Source: Fremontodendron californicum (Eukaryota; Streptophyta; Magnoliopsida; Malvales; Malvaceae). From it: a DNA stretch of 64,000 bases. The stretch is taken from assembly GCA_030761205.1 (NCBI GenBank), contig JAULJL010000024.1, positions 14,559,122 through 14,623,121 of the forward strand, in the 5' to 3' direction. The position numbers and the translations under genes were made by a program. Shown here piece by piece: positions 1 to 11,659 of the stretch; the stretch's first letter is position 1; each line of letters starts with the position of its first letter. Under the pieces are notes generated by a model. That model did no database searches and was not told the origin of the DNA. It saw only the letters and a list, made by a program, of their open reading frames with translations.

Positions 1-1574
1 ATGGAAAAGAAAAGAAGAAACATGGAAAGGAAAAAAAATGCAAGAGAAAGGTGCCAATGGCTACCTTCAAAGCTTTCTCAAGCTAGCTTCTCTTCAAAAA
101 ATTTCTTCCTTCTTTTCTTTCAATTTAGCTAATACCTATGCTCTTTAAAAATTACCTTTTAGAACCCGAACTTAATTTAATTGAAAATTGACCCCAATTT
201 AGGATTTGTCTTTTCCAAATCATCCTATTCAATGTAAAATTGGGTTCTAGAGGTTTTCACATTTTTTCGAGCTCATTTGCTTTTTTTCCTGGATTTTTCT
301 CTAAAGTTTCGGTATATTGCCTCCCAAATTTAGCCCTTTTCATGGATTTTTCTTCACCAATACCTTCCAAAAATTATAAAATTCAGATCTTAAAGTTTTC
401 ATAATTTTCCGAGCTCGTTTGCTATTTTTCCTGGAATTATCTTTTGGAATTTCAAGTTAGTGCACCCAAATTTTGCTCTTTTTCAAATGAACTCCGATTC
501 CAGATTTTTCTTCACCAATATATTCCAAAAATTATAAAACTCAGATATGGAAGATGTCATAATTTTCCAAGCTCGTTTGCTATTTTTCCCGACATTATCC
601 TTTGGAATTTCGGGTTAGTGCACCCGAACTTTGCCATTTTCCAAATGAGCTCCGATTCCGGATTTTTCTTTACCAATCTCTTCAAAAAATTATAAAACTC
701 AGATCTGGAAGTTTTCATAATTTTTTGACCTCGTTTGCTATTTTTCCCGGAATTATCTTTTGGAGTTTCGGGTTAGTGCATCTGAACTTTGCCATTTTCC
801 AAATGAGGTCCAATTCTAGATTTTTTTTTCGCCAATCTCTTCCAAAAATTATAAAACTTGGATCTAGAAGTTTTCGTAATTTTTCGAGCTCGTTTGCTAT
901 TTTTCCCGGAATTATCTTTGGGATTTTCCAAGATTGCTCTTCAACCTCCGAAACCTCGGTTTTACTCAAAACGGGTCCAATTTCCAATTTTTGTTTTTTC
1001 TTTTTCCAATTCCTTTGTCCTATATTGAATTTGAGTTGGTCCGAAAACGCATAATTTTTAAGGTCAAATTCCCCTCCAATTTAGTTTTCCCCTTTTCAAA
1101 CTCAGGAATTTTCTCATTTTTCCGTTTTTCTCTAACCGGCTCTTCCTTGGGATCCACTTCAAACTGGGCCTTGGGCTATCTTTTGTTTATTCATTCTTTA
1201 TCAACTGGGGGCTTCAATTTCACCGAATTGGGCCATCTTTGCAGTTTTCACTAAATTTACCTGATTAAGTTTTCCCTTACACTGAATTTTCACATCCCAT
1301 CTTCTGAACTCTATATCTTTCGTTGTAGACCTTGGATTATCAAAATTCTTTCGCCATTGTTCAATTCAACTTCGAATCTTGATTGGACTAAGAGTTGACT
1401 TTTTAGTGGTTGACTTTTTTGAGGTTGACTTTTTTTAGTGGACTTTTTGTGCTTACCTCCGAAACAAAGTCTTGGGGATCCATCTGTGGAACGGTGGAAG
1501 TCTCTTTGCATTCCAAGGAGTTGAGAAGGAAAATCTACCCGGTTTAGGGTCCCGGACAAAATTAGGTGTCTACA
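1..1574 (-). mobile_element. OgreA 3' LTR, partial (cut by window start)
   Basis: Oldest retrotransposon of the stack, on the minus strand. The right end reads ...ggtgtctaca, the complement of the LTR start TGTAGACACC that recurs at 20608, 34931, 37856 and 51668. Directly outside it is the polypurine tract at 1575, so this is a 3' LTR whose remaining part lies left of the window. It matches the first ~1.5 kb of the OgreB and OgreC LTRs in order, including the 155-170 bp internal repeats. No coding potential is convincing here; the short open frames fall in repeats. Confidence 0.85.
240..935. repeat. ~157-bp tandem repeat inside Ogre LTR
   Basis: About four tandem units, each with 'gctccgattc', 'ttataaaactcagatctgga', 'gctcgtttgctatttttccc' and 'tggaatttc..gttagtgcac'. 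Successive units start near 444, 602 and 760. The same array, with diverged units, occurs in the other Ogre LTRs near 19200-19760, 33540-34110, 38690-39260 (opposite orientation) and 52480-53040. It is therefore an old internal repeat of the LTR family. Confidence 0.85.
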
Positions 1575-1590
1575 GCTGCCCCTCTTTGAC
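1575..1590 (-). other. OgreA polypurine tract
   Basis: The minus strand reads AAAGAGGGGCAGC directly before the LTR start TGTAGACACC. The same tract precedes the OgreB 3' LTR (20609) and, slightly altered, the OgreC 3' LTR (before 51668). It is the expected plus-strand primer for reverse transcription. Confidence 0.8.
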
Positions 1591-1774
1591 TACTGTTGAG
1601 AATCAGGAATCAGGCAAAGATAAACTAGATAATAATTTTGTCCGGTTAGTGAAATCAAATGTGAAGGATACAAAGGGGATTTTCCATTTTTCATTTATTT
1701 GTTCATTTTTTGAGTTTTTTTTTCTTTTCGTTTGAGCTTTTTCATATTTTGTAAACTGTAAAATAAAATAAAAG

Positions 1775-2135
1775 AAATTTGTCCTTAAATTGAGTTTCTC
1801 GAGTAATCAAGGCTCGACCCGTCTTAAGGAAACGAGTTCGATTTGCAAGAGAAGATAATACCTCGACGAAAGTCCCGAGGCCTTACCTCATCTTGGTGCA
1901 GCTTTGTTTGAAACATAAAACTTGTCCTTGACTTGAGTTCCCTGACTAATCAAGGCTCGACCCATCTTAAGGAAGAGAGTTCGATTTGTAAGAGAAGATA
2001 ATATCTCGACGGAAGTCTCAAGGCCTTACTTCACCTTGGTGTAGCTTTGACTAAAAAACAATAAAATTTGTCCTTAACCTAAATTCCCTGGCTAATCAAG
2101 GCTCGACACGTCTTAAGGAAACGAGTTCGATTCGT
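1775..2135. repeat. ~140-bp tandem repeat in OgreA tail
   Basis: Two full units and one partial unit share 'tgtccttaa', 'atcaaggctcgaccc', 'cttaaggaa' and 'gagttcgattt'. One unit of the same motif lies at the matching place in OgreB (about 20780-20880) and OgreC (about 51400-51510, inverted). This marks a conserved block near the polypurine tract that expanded only in OgreA. No gene is seen at 1591-2470. Confidence 0.75.
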
Positions 2136-2470
2136 AAACTCCTGGATGTCCTGTCCATGAAAAGTCTGGTTGTCTTGTCCAGGAAAATTTGGATGTCTTG
2201 TTCGAAATCTGGTTGTCTTGTCGAGGAAAACTTGGATGTCTTGTCCGAAATCTGGTTGTTTTGTCCAGGGAGATTATATAAATGACATGTGTCAGGATTA
2301 TCAAGCTCCCCGGCAAAGTTTTCGAAAAAATCTCTTTTCACACGGCATTGTATATAATTCTATTCTGGATGCCTTGTCCAGAAAATTTTTGGATGTCTTG
2401 TCCAAAAGGTTTGGATGTCTTGTCCGAAAGATTTGGTTGTCTTGTCCAGAAATATTATATAAATGACATG
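2136..2470. repeat. OgreA minisatellite, left part
   Basis: Short degenerate units of about 24 bp containing 'ggatgtcttgtcc' or 'ggttgtcttgtcc', with longer spacers carrying 'ttatataaatgacatgtg' and 'tctcttttcacacgg'. The array is interrupted by OgreB and resumes at 34937. Short frames inside it are repeat translations, not genes. Confidence 0.8.
2466..2470. repeat. Target duplication of OgreB, left copy (acatg)
   Basis: acatg lies directly outside the left LTR end (tgccgcaacc at 2471) and again at 34932-34936 outside the right end (...gtctaca). The exact 5-bp match across 32 kb pairs these two LTRs as one insertion. Confidence 0.9.
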
Positions 2471-3539
2471 TGCCGCAACCTAAAAAATAACAAGTCTCAT
2501 CGCGAGACTTGACTCGTTAAGTGTGACATTAGGGAGAAACAGAGGAAAAGACGACTTAATTCCTCTTGAAATAAAATGAGAATTTGAAAACATCCTCGAA
2601 AAAAAATGGAGTCGCCACCAATCTTTTTTGGCTAGGTGTGATCGGCCACCTATTAAAACCGGTTTTGCAAAACATTTTAAAATTAATTAAAACATTTTTT
2701 AAAACCAATTTCAAAGTCTGCACTTTTAAGCCAGAGAAATCAAAGAAGCGGGTTCTGGAGTCGGTTATGTGCGGGGAAGGATTAACACCTTCACAACGCC
2801 CGTATAAAACGGTACCTTATTAATCGTGTGTTATCTCAAGTCTCGGTAAAAAGTCGATTTTAGATTTGGCATTTCAAAATAATTCCCAATTTAAAGAAAA
2901 ATAATTCCATTTTTAATTGAAAATAATCCGGAATTTATTGATTCAAAATTTTCCTATATTTTCCAGCAAACCCGCAAAATATAGAAATTTTTATTTATTT
3001 GGAAAATTTCCGAATCATTTTCAGTTTTTGAAAGAAAGATATTTCTTTATTAATGATAATTGATGAAATCCTCCCCAACAAACCCGTCCGAGAACTCATG
3101 AATTATTTTAACTCGGGAATATCTTTATTTTTTTATTGAAAATCATTATCTTTATTAAAAACATTTTTAAAAAAAATGAATATGAACACTGGGTGAAAAA
3201 TTGGCTTAATTTTTGGACTAAGGATGACCTACCCGAAAATTCATGAAAGTCAGAACACTGGGTGAAAAACTGTTTATCCAAAAAACATTTTTAAACCTTT
3301 GATAAATACATTCAAAAATCAGAATAAAAATATTAGAGACTCCTCTAAGGTCCTACAATCAGTGGTAAAAATTTCTAAAAATTTGGACAAGGGTTGCCTA
3401 ATGAAAAATAATTTTCCACAAGCATCTTTATTTTCCACAAGCATGCTCATGAGAGCTTGGCTTTGAGCCATTGATTGGCCTAAGTCAAAAATCAAGTGGG
3501 ATGAGATGAAATGCATGAACAAACAACAAGTTAAATGCA

Positions 3540-3868
3540 TGAAATGCATGACCTAATGCCTAAATGACATAGAAAATATACATGGCATAAAAGATGACCT
3601 AATGCCTAACATGAGATAGAAATATGCATGGCAATAAATGTGACCCTAGACCTAATATGCATGAAACATGCATGGCAATAAATATGACCCTAGACCTAAT
3701 GAACATGAAACCATGCATGGAAATACAAGATGACCTAAGACCTAATAAACATGAAAATATGCATGGCATATAAAGATGACCTAATGCCTAAAATGTCCTA
3801 AGAATATGCATAGCGATATAATATGACCTAATGCCTAATATGACATATAAATATGCATGGCTATAACA
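3540..3868. repeat. Short tandem repeats in Ogre LTR (gacctaatgcc...atgcatggc)
   Basis: Irregular 35-45 bp units of 'atgacctaatgcctaa' and 'atatgcatggcat'. They are also present at 31850-32200 and, inverted, at 40430-40640 and 54150-54380. No coding content. Confidence 0.7.
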
Positions 3869-3869
3869 T

Positions 3870-3874
3870 GAACA
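3870..3874. repeat. Target duplication of LOG element copy 1, left (gaaca)
   Basis: gaaca at 3870-3874 and at 17885-17889 flank the composite element. The undisturbed sequence 'ctataacatgaacatataa' is present near 32199-32217 in OgreB's other LTR, confirming the insertion point to the base. Confidence 0.93.
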
Positions 3875-5381
3875 TGATGGAGACTCAATTAAGAGTTATA
3901 AACCCAAGTGCAGGTTATGTTCAAGTAATAAATTCTCGGGTGTCCGAGGTCGAACCACAGGGAAGCGTATTACTAAGTATAAGTTTATAAATATATAAGA
4001 AAAAGAAAGTAAACAAGATATTAGGGAATCAACAACAAAACAAAATAAACAAGATATTAGAGAACAAAATAAATAAAATAACATAAAAGAAATTAAACAA
4101 AATATAAAAAACAATAAGAAAAGATGTTGAGGTTAGAGAATCCACTCTTGGTGTTATGCTAAGATTAATATTGTTTTATTACACAATTGAAATCCACACA
4201 TAAGGGAGGTTCCAATCGGAAGGTTTAGCAATTCAGTCCAAATTGTCCAACGTCCATAGCATATGATATTATGTTCATTTGGTGTCCTCAAAACTCATAA
4301 AAAGAGTCCAAGCATTCCTTATGCCAAGGTATATGTCTACAACAAATCAAGGTTATGAAACCAAGCATTTACTGTGCCATTTTCATTGTCAATAATGAAT
4401 CAAGATCTCTACTTTGCAAGTATGATTTTAAACCAAAAGAAAATATTATCTATACTAGTGTTTATAAATGATGATTCATTTTAGCTCATGTTTAAGAGAC
4501 TAACCTTAGCATTTACCAAGAGCTTCACCTCATCACCTCAACAATATGATTAGCAACACATACTAAAAATGAAAAGAAATGTAAGAAGCATAAGTAAATA
4601 AAGAAAAAGAAAACTAGAGAAAGGAAAGAAAAAGAAAAAGAAAACTTAGAGAATTTTATTACAATGGCTAATATCCTACCAATCTACAATGTGTCTTACA
4701 ATCATCCAAGGCCCTCTATTTATACACATTTTGGAGAGCTAAATGACAAGAGACAAGCTTTATAAATTTCAAAGGTAGGTATAATAGGTGGGTGCATTTT
4801 TCTAACAATTTTCGTCATATTGTATGACAATTCTGATCAGCCATCTTGATGGTCGATTTTGTCAATGTTTGAGGCTTGATCTGATCAAATGGTCTTCTAG
4901 AAAAATATACCCCTATCAGTTAGGGATCCATAGCCGCTAGAATCAGATCATTTTCTCATGTGGATCGGAAGATATAGTCAAAATACCAAAACGGTGCAGA
5001 ACAGACGTCATTGCACATCAGCCAACTTGATGGTTGATTTCGGTAGGGAAAACGACTCCGTTTCAAGAAGTGTAAAACATGAAAAAGATAGATATGCCTC
5101 TTAACTTTGCATGGTTAAAATTTCAGCCTTATTTCTTCAGTGAAACTCCAAATATAGCTGATATGGCAAAAGGTGTCGGAACTGGAACTGAATTGGATTT
5201 GCCCTTAATTCTTGATTTAACCTAGTAATCTGAAATCACTCAAAGAAACTCATGAAAAACACCAAATTACATAAAAATATAAAACATCATAAACGCAAGT
5301 AGACTAAGCAATAATAACTCGTATTTGACACAAAACAATAATAAAACATAATTAAAAACTATATAATTATACGAGTTATCA
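3875..5381 (-). mobile_element. LOG element copy 1, 3' LTR
   Basis: Begins tgatgg and ends ttatca on the plus strand, so as an LTR it runs TGATAAC...CCATCA on the minus strand. It differs from the 5' LTR by a handful of bases and a 9-bp indel (extra 'aattgtcca' near 4240). A TATA box, TATAAATAG, lies at 4716-4724 on the minus strand. Confidence 0.92.
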
Positions 5382-5396
5382 CACCCCACACTTAGA
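5382..5396 (-). other. Polypurine tract of LOG element copy 1
   Basis: The minus strand reads TAAGTGTGGGGTG directly before the LTR start TGATAACTCG. The same motif with five Gs precedes the LTRs at 8762 and 60337. Confidence 0.8.
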
Positions 5397-6899
5397 TTGT
5401 TGCTAGTCCCTAGCAACGACTCAATAAAAATAAAATAAGAAAATCTAATCTAATCCATTTTTGTTGGAAATCACGGTGGCACTTAGCATGTGACACAAGC
5501 CTTTAAACCCCTAGGTGTCCCTAGTGGACGAGTTTAGTCTCGTGAGGGTTTGCTAGAACGATACCCACAAACATTGAAAAACTAAAATATAAGTAAACTA
5601 CATACACTAAAAGTATTTACTCCTAATCCTTTCAATATAAATTAGAGACAATCTTTGAACAAGTCTTATAAACTAATCAATAGCTCAAAGAATTTCACAA
5701 AAATTCATGCTTGAATGTAAATAAATGAGTTAAGCCAATATTAACATAACATATTTCAATCAAAATAGTGCATATTCAACTTAATCTCAACTTCTCACTA
5801 TACTCTCATGATTTTCACTCTTTAAAGTAGTGGTAAAGTGTTTACACTCAATCAATCTCATGAAAACAGTTCTACCATATGCTTGCTTGTCCACCTATTC
5901 TCCACTATTTAGATCATACAACTTCATAAATCAAGAGGTCTTTTTTCAAGGTTGTAATGGGGCCAAAGGGTTATAATGTAGTTAAAGAACAAAAGGATAA
6001 AGATATCACAAAGGTTCCAAAGAGTTCATAGAGTTTAGAGACATAATAAGATCATACAAATAAAACTTCTCAAAACTCTTATAAAGCACATAATAACATA
6101 GGCTAAATATTCATGTTGAGCCTTTGCTTCATTCTAACCAACTTTGTAACATCTTTTTCTTTACTTTAACTAGAAGTTCAAGAGAAGATTTTTTTTTTTT
6201 TTTAAATATGGGAATGTATTTGACAATGATCCCTTTCTTTTTCTCTTGACTTTTGCCTCTCTTCTCCCCCACACTTATCTTTCGTTCTAACCCAAATTTT
6301 CAAAAAGTATCCCTTGTTTTTGCAATATGTCTCAAAATATATAATCCATCTTTAGAACAAGGGTAAGGATATAAGTATATTTAGGCTAGGTGTAAGTTAT
6401 GGTTACCAATAAAATAGCATATTTAATGTAGGCTCAAATTGGCTCACTAGTGGGGATGTTCTCTTAGAACATTAATAATGGATGGCTGTTTGGCTCTGGT
6501 TATAATCCTAATGCCTCTATCATATTCATGTTGTCACATGTATCAATATAGTCTCAAACGGTTTAAAGCAAGTTCTAGAGAATCATGTAATCATAAGAGC
6601 ACTCAAGAAAGAAATTAGATTGATTTGTATAATGCATCAATCATTATAGGCTCAAAAACTCACAAGGATGATTATACAAGTCAGATTAAATCTAAACATG
6701 CTTCTTTCTCAATCAACATATCATATTAACATTGGCTCATAAAAAGGTTGACATCAAGCTCAATTCTCATGAAAATCTTCTCACTAATAAATCTGTTTTA
6801 GACTTATGCAATTCATATCTCATCATTGTATTAAAAAGGAACTAGAACACATTAAAAAAAAATAATAATAATAATAAAGACTCATAAAAAAAAATATTT
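5382..6899 (-). other. Noncoding tail of LOG element copy 1, outer copy
   Basis: About 1.5 kb between the polypurine tract and the internal chimeric LTR. No frame longer than about 60 codons looks real. It matches copy 2 at 60338-61845 closely, and its inner part (6206-6890) is repeated at 10412-11100. A second polypurine-like motif occurs at 6266-6277. Confidence 0.8.
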
Positions 6900-8762
6900 T
6901 GATGCACCAAAAGAGTGTATCTTATTTAACCTTGCATTAAAAAGATCAATTGTAAGTATAATGATTATCAAGGGTCGAGTCCTCAGGGATTGGGTTTTAA
7001 TCTATGAGTTATTAGTTTATAACTTACGTTCAAAGAAAACAATAAAAGAAAAGGGGTTTTTGAAGCCAGATTTAAACTAAAGTAAATAATAAGAATAAGA
7101 TGCAAGGCGGTATAACCAGCCAATAAAAATATATATACACTAAATTAGGCGGTATAACCAGCCAATAAAAATATATATACTAAATTAGGCGGTATAACCA
7201 GCCAATAAAAATAAAACAAAGTTAATATACAAATTAGGCGGTATAACCAGCCAATAAAAATAAATATACTTTTAAAAATAAGCAAACTAGAAAAGTAAGA
7301 AAACAAGTAAGTAAGAAGAATCAAATATGAAAAATATGGTTAAGGTTTCATTCTCCACCACTAGACATCATTAAGAATCAATTTCAGATCTATCAATATC
7401 AACCAACTATCAAAGTTAACAACCGTAGATAACAACAAGCTCTGTTATCCCAATCTTTCCTTAGTTTGTCGTTAAATAGAACAAGCTCTCTATTTAATCT
7501 CTAACCATTAAACAACCTAGAATAAGCTCTCTAAATTCAATTTAATGGCAGCTTTATGATGAGAAAGATAGGTTGATCTAAGCAACAAACACATAAGCTC
7601 GGATTGTTCAACTTAGGTTATGTTCCACTTTGCAATTATTGAAAACTTGACCATAATCATTAATCACAAATTGCCACTTATGAATAGGAAATCAAGACAA
7701 TTACACGGATCAATACTCCTAGACTAGCAATAGATATTTATCAAGATCTATCTTGTTGTACACCTAAATAAATCAAGACAACATCATGAACAATTCTTGT
7801 AGAAGAACATAAGCAACTTTGATAGAAAATTAATGATAGATAGAATCTGAAAATCAATCACAAAACATGTCTAGGGCTTTGAAATCACCCTTAACCAAAT
7901 AGAAGTTTAGCCTAGCATAGGCATTGTAAACATAAACATAAAATTAAAGAGAATCTAAGAAGGAAATAAAAGAAAGAAAGAAGAAGAAGAAAATAAAGAA
8001 AAAGAAAACTAGAGAAAAGAAAGAAGAAGAAAACTTAGAGAATTTTATTACAATGGCTAATATCCTACCAATGTACAATCTGATCCTCTACAATCATCCA
8101 AGGCCCTCTATTTATACACATTTTGGAGGGCTAAATGACAAGAGACAAGCTTTACAAATTTCAAAGGTAGGTATAATAGGTGGGTGCATTTTTCTAACAA
8201 TTTTCGTCATATTGTATGACAATTTTGATCAGCCAACTTGATGGTCGATTTTGTCAATTTTGGAGGCCTGATCTGATCACATGGTCTTCTATAAAAATGT
8301 TCCCCTATCAGTTACTGATCCATAGCCGTTGGAATCAGCTCATTTTCTGATGTGGATAAGAAGATATGGGCAAAATACGAAAACAGGTCAGCACAGACGT
8401 CATTGCACATCAGCCAACTTGATGGTCGATTTCGCTAGGGAAAATGACTCCGTTTCAAGAAGTGTAAAACATGAAAAAGATAGATATGCCTCTTAAATTT
8501 GCACGGTTAAAATTTCAGCCTTATTGCTTTAGTGAAACTCGAGATATAGCTGATATGGCAAAAGGTGTCGGAACTGGAACTGAACTGGATTTGCCCTTAA
8601 TTCTAGTAATCTGAAATCACTCAAAGAAACTTGTGAAAAACACCAAATTACATAAAAATATAAAAGATCATAAACACAATTAGACTAAACAATAATAACT
8701 CATATTTGACACAAAACAATAATAAAACATAACTAAAAACTATATAATTATACGAGTTATCA
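6900..8762 (-). mobile_element. Chimeric LTR inside LOG element copy 1
   Basis: Starts tgatgcacc and ends gttatca. The right ~760 bp (from about 8000, including the TATA box at 8108-8116) matches the LOG-element LTR. The left ~1.1 kb is unrelated in sequence but has a similar layout ('aagggtcgagtcctcaggga', 'caagctctctatt') and looks like the LTR of a related family. It contains the aggcggtataaccagcc repeats otherwise seen in the gag leader. It is probably a recombinant LTR. Confidence 0.65.
7105..7262. repeat. aggcggtataaccagcc repeats in the chimeric LTR
   Basis: Four units of about 41-50 bp with core aggcggtataaccagccaat, separated by AT-rich spacers. The same core forms the leader array at 16150-16320. 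Confidence 0.85.
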
Positions 8763-8984
8763 CACCCCCACACTTAGATTGTTGCTAGTCCCTAGCAACG
8801 ACTCAATAAAAATAAAATAAGAAAATCTAATCTAATCCACTTTCGTAGGAAATCACGGTGGCACTTAGCATGTGACACAAGCCTTTAAACCCCTAGGTGT
8901 CCCTAGTGGACGAGTTTAGTCTCGTGAGGGTTTACTAGGACGATACCTATCTTTTTCTTTTTCTCGGCAACGGCGCCAAAAACT
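8763..8984 (-). mobile_element. Miniature internal region (polypurine tract joined to primer binding site)
   Basis: Only 222 bp lie between two LTRs. The right end holds the binding site (plus ctcggcaacggcgcca, 8963-8978) and the left end holds the polypurine tract (8765-8776). All coding sequence has been deleted, leaving the two sites reverse transcription needs. The segment would be a minimal non-autonomous derivative if it moved independently. Confidence 0.75.
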
Positions 8985-10410
8985 TGATGGAGACTCAATT
9001 AAGAGTTGTAAACCCAAGTGCAGGTTATGTTCAAGTAATAAATTCTCGGGTGTCCGAGGTCGAACCACAGGGAAGCGTATTAGTAAGTATAAGTTTATAA
9101 ATATATAAGAAAAAGAAAGTAAACAAGATATTAGGGAATCAACAACAAAATAAGATAAACAAGATATTAGAGAACAAAATAAACAAAATATAAAAGAAAT
9201 TAAACAAGATATAAAAAACAATAAGAAAAGATGTTGAGGTTAGAGAATCCACTCTTGGTGTTATGCTAAGATTAATCTTGTTTTATTACACAATTGAAAT
9301 CCACACATAAAGGAGGTTCCAATCGGAAGGTTTAGCAATTCAGTCCAAATTGTCCAATGTCCATAGCATATGATATTATGTTCATTTGGTGTCCTCAAAA
9401 CTCATAAAAAGATTCCAAGCATTCCTTATGCCAAGGTATATGTCTACAACAAATCAAGGTTATGAAACCAAGCATTTACTGTGCCATTTTCCTTGTCAAT
9501 AATGAATCAAGATCCCTACTTTGCAAGTATGATTTTAAACCAAAAGAAAATATTATCTATACTAGTGTTTATAAATGATGATTCATTTTAGCTCATGTTT
9601 AAGAGACTAACCTTAGCATTTACCAAAAGCTTCACCTCATCACCTCAACAATATGATTAGCAACACATACTAGATATGAATAAAATGAAAAGAAATGTAA
9701 GAAACATAAGTAAATAAAGAAAAAGAAAACTAGAGAAAGGAAAGAAGAAGAAAACTTAGAGAATTTTATTACAATGGCTAATATCCTACCAATCTCCTTT
9801 AATACTCATCCAAGGCCCTCTATTTATACACATTTTGGAGAGCTAAATGACAAGAGACAAGCTTTATAAATTTCAAAGGTAGGTATAATAGGTTGGTGCA
9901 TTTTTCTAACAATTTTCGTCATATTGTATGACAATTCTGATCAGCCAGCTTGATGGTCGATTTTGTCAATGTTGGAGGCTCGATCTGATCAAATGGTCTT
10001 CTAGAAAACTATACCCCTATCAGTTACGGATCCATAGCCGTTGGAATCAGATCATTTGCTCATGTGGATCGGAAGATATGGTCAAAATACCAAAACAGGT
10101 CAGCACAGACGTCATTGCACATCAGCCAACTTGATGGTCGATTTCGGTAGGGAAAACGACTCCGTTTCAAGAAGTGTAAAACATGAAAAAGATAGATATG
10201 CCTCTTAAATTTTCACTGTAAAAAATTCAGCCTTATTGCTTCAGTGAAACTCCAGATATAGCGGATATGGCAAAAGGTGTCGGAACTGGAACTGAACTGG
10301 ATTTGCCCTTAATTGTTGATTTAACCTAGTAATCTGAAATCACTCAAAGAAACTCGTGAAAAATACCAAATTACATAAAAATATAAAATATCATAAACAC
10401 AATTAGACTA
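8985..10410 (-). mobile_element. Truncated internal LTR of LOG element copy 1
   Basis: Begins tgatgg and follows the LTR to 'attagacta', then breaks off about 100 bp before the expected ttatca end and joins the tail at 'tatgggaatg'. It shares 'tagatatgaataaaatg' with the copy 2 LTR rather than with the outer LTRs of copy 1, so it belongs to the copy 2 subgroup. TATA box at 9820-9828, minus strand. Confidence 0.8.
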
Positions 10411-11659
10411 GTGGATATGGGAATGTATTTGACAATGATCCCTTTCTTTTTCTCTTGACTTTTGCCTCTCTCCTCCCCCACACTTATCTTTCGTTCTAAC
10501 CCAAATTTTCAAAAAGTATCCCTTGTTTTTGCAATATGTCTCAAAATATATATTCCATCTTTAGAACAAGGGTAAGGATATAAGTATATTTAGGCTAGGT
10601 GTAAGTTCTGGTTACCAATAAAATAGCATATTTAATGTAGGCTCAAATTGGCTCACTAGTGGGGATGTTCTCTTAGAACATTAATAATGGATGACTATTT
10701 GGCTCTGGTTATAATCCTAATGCCTCTATCATATTCATGTTGTCACATGTATCAATATAGTCTCAAACGGTTTAAAGCAAGTTCTAGAGAATCATGTAAT
10801 CATAAGAGCACTCAAGAAAGAAATTAGATTGATTTGTATAATGCATCAATCATTATAGGCTCAAAAACTCACAAGGATGATTATACAAGTCAGATTAAAT
10901 CTAAACATGCTTCTTTCTCAATCAACATATCATATTAACATTGGCTCATAAAAAGGTTGACATCAAGCTCAATTCTCATGAAAATCTTCTCACTAATAAA
11001 TCTGTTTTAGACTTATGCAATTCATATCTCATCATTGTATTAAAAAGGAACTAGAACACATTAAAAAAAAATAATAATAATAAAGACTCATAAAAAAAAA
11101 TAGTAGACAAAAATAAAAGAAATCCTAAATCGTTCCCCCCACACTTAATTCTTACATTGTCCTCAATGTAAGTCTATTAACCCAAATGAAAGAATCATGT
11201 GTAAGAGAAAAGAACTAATAACATAAGAATAGGAATAACTAAGACTCAAAACAAAACAAACTCATGCAACCTAAATAATCCTAAAATACTTAACAAAAAT
11301 TAACAAGTAAACATAAAAAGATTAAAATCAAACTGACAAGGTATGTCTCAAGTCTCCCTTACTCAGACCTTGTTCAGAATGAATACTTCTAAATTGCTTA
11401 AAACACAACAAACTTTTTTTTTTTTTTTTGAAAGAAGAAATCAAACTGACAAGGTATGTCTCAAGTCTCCCTTACTCAGACCTTGTTCAGAATGAATACT
11501 TCTAAATGGCTTAAAACACATCAAATTTTTTTTTTTTTTTAAAATTAGCAAAATATGTCCCTTACCCCCTACTAAACGTAGAATTTAGGAGATATTACCT
11601 GCAGAGGTTGCTAACCACTTATTATAACTGAGACACAACAAACAAAATGTTAGATAATG
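10411..11659 (-). other. Noncoding tail downstream of LOG, inner copy
   Basis: Downstream of the LOG stop in the transcribed direction. It contains A-tracts on the minus strand near 11526-11540 and 11414-11430, a tandem duplication (about 11325-11440 and 11438-11540), polypurine-like motifs at 10475-10486 and 11136-11147, and a duplicate of the outer tail (10412-11100 against 6206-6890). The A-tract roughly 120 bp after the LOG stop could be the poly(A) of a reverse-transcribed mRNA, but the tracts also belong to the duplicated unit, so this is only suggestive. Confidence 0.7.
11333..11490. repeat. Duplicated stem-loop 3' of LOG
   Basis: The arms ctgacaaggt (11333-11342) and accttgttcag (11367-11377) can pair with one bulge around a 24-base loop. 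The whole unit recurs with arms at 11446-11455 and 11480-11490. Copy 2 keeps both units near 62070-62240. Function unknown. Confidence 0.55.

Larger units (their letters stand above)
2471..3874 (-). mobile_element. OgreB 3' LTR, distal part
   Basis: Matches 29780-30490 and then 31450-32210 of the 5' LTR. About 980 bp is missing at 3187: 'gaatatgaac' is followed directly by 'actgggtgaaaaattggctt', while the 5' LTR has extra sequence there (30499-31460). The LTR resumes at 17885 after the inserted element. Confidence 0.85.

Noticed and set aside
444..1054. Overlapping frames with NFAIFQM..SNSRFFF repeats
   Set aside because: Translation of the ~157-bp LTR repeat; equivalents in other LTRs are broken differently.
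3896..4114. Hydrophobic frames beginning MFFIFCLISF (also 8916-9221, 16408-16626 and the 5' part of 58243-59088)
   Set aside because: AT-rich LTR sequence read as membrane-like protein; not an env. The fusion with reverse transcriptase at 58849 is an insertion junction.
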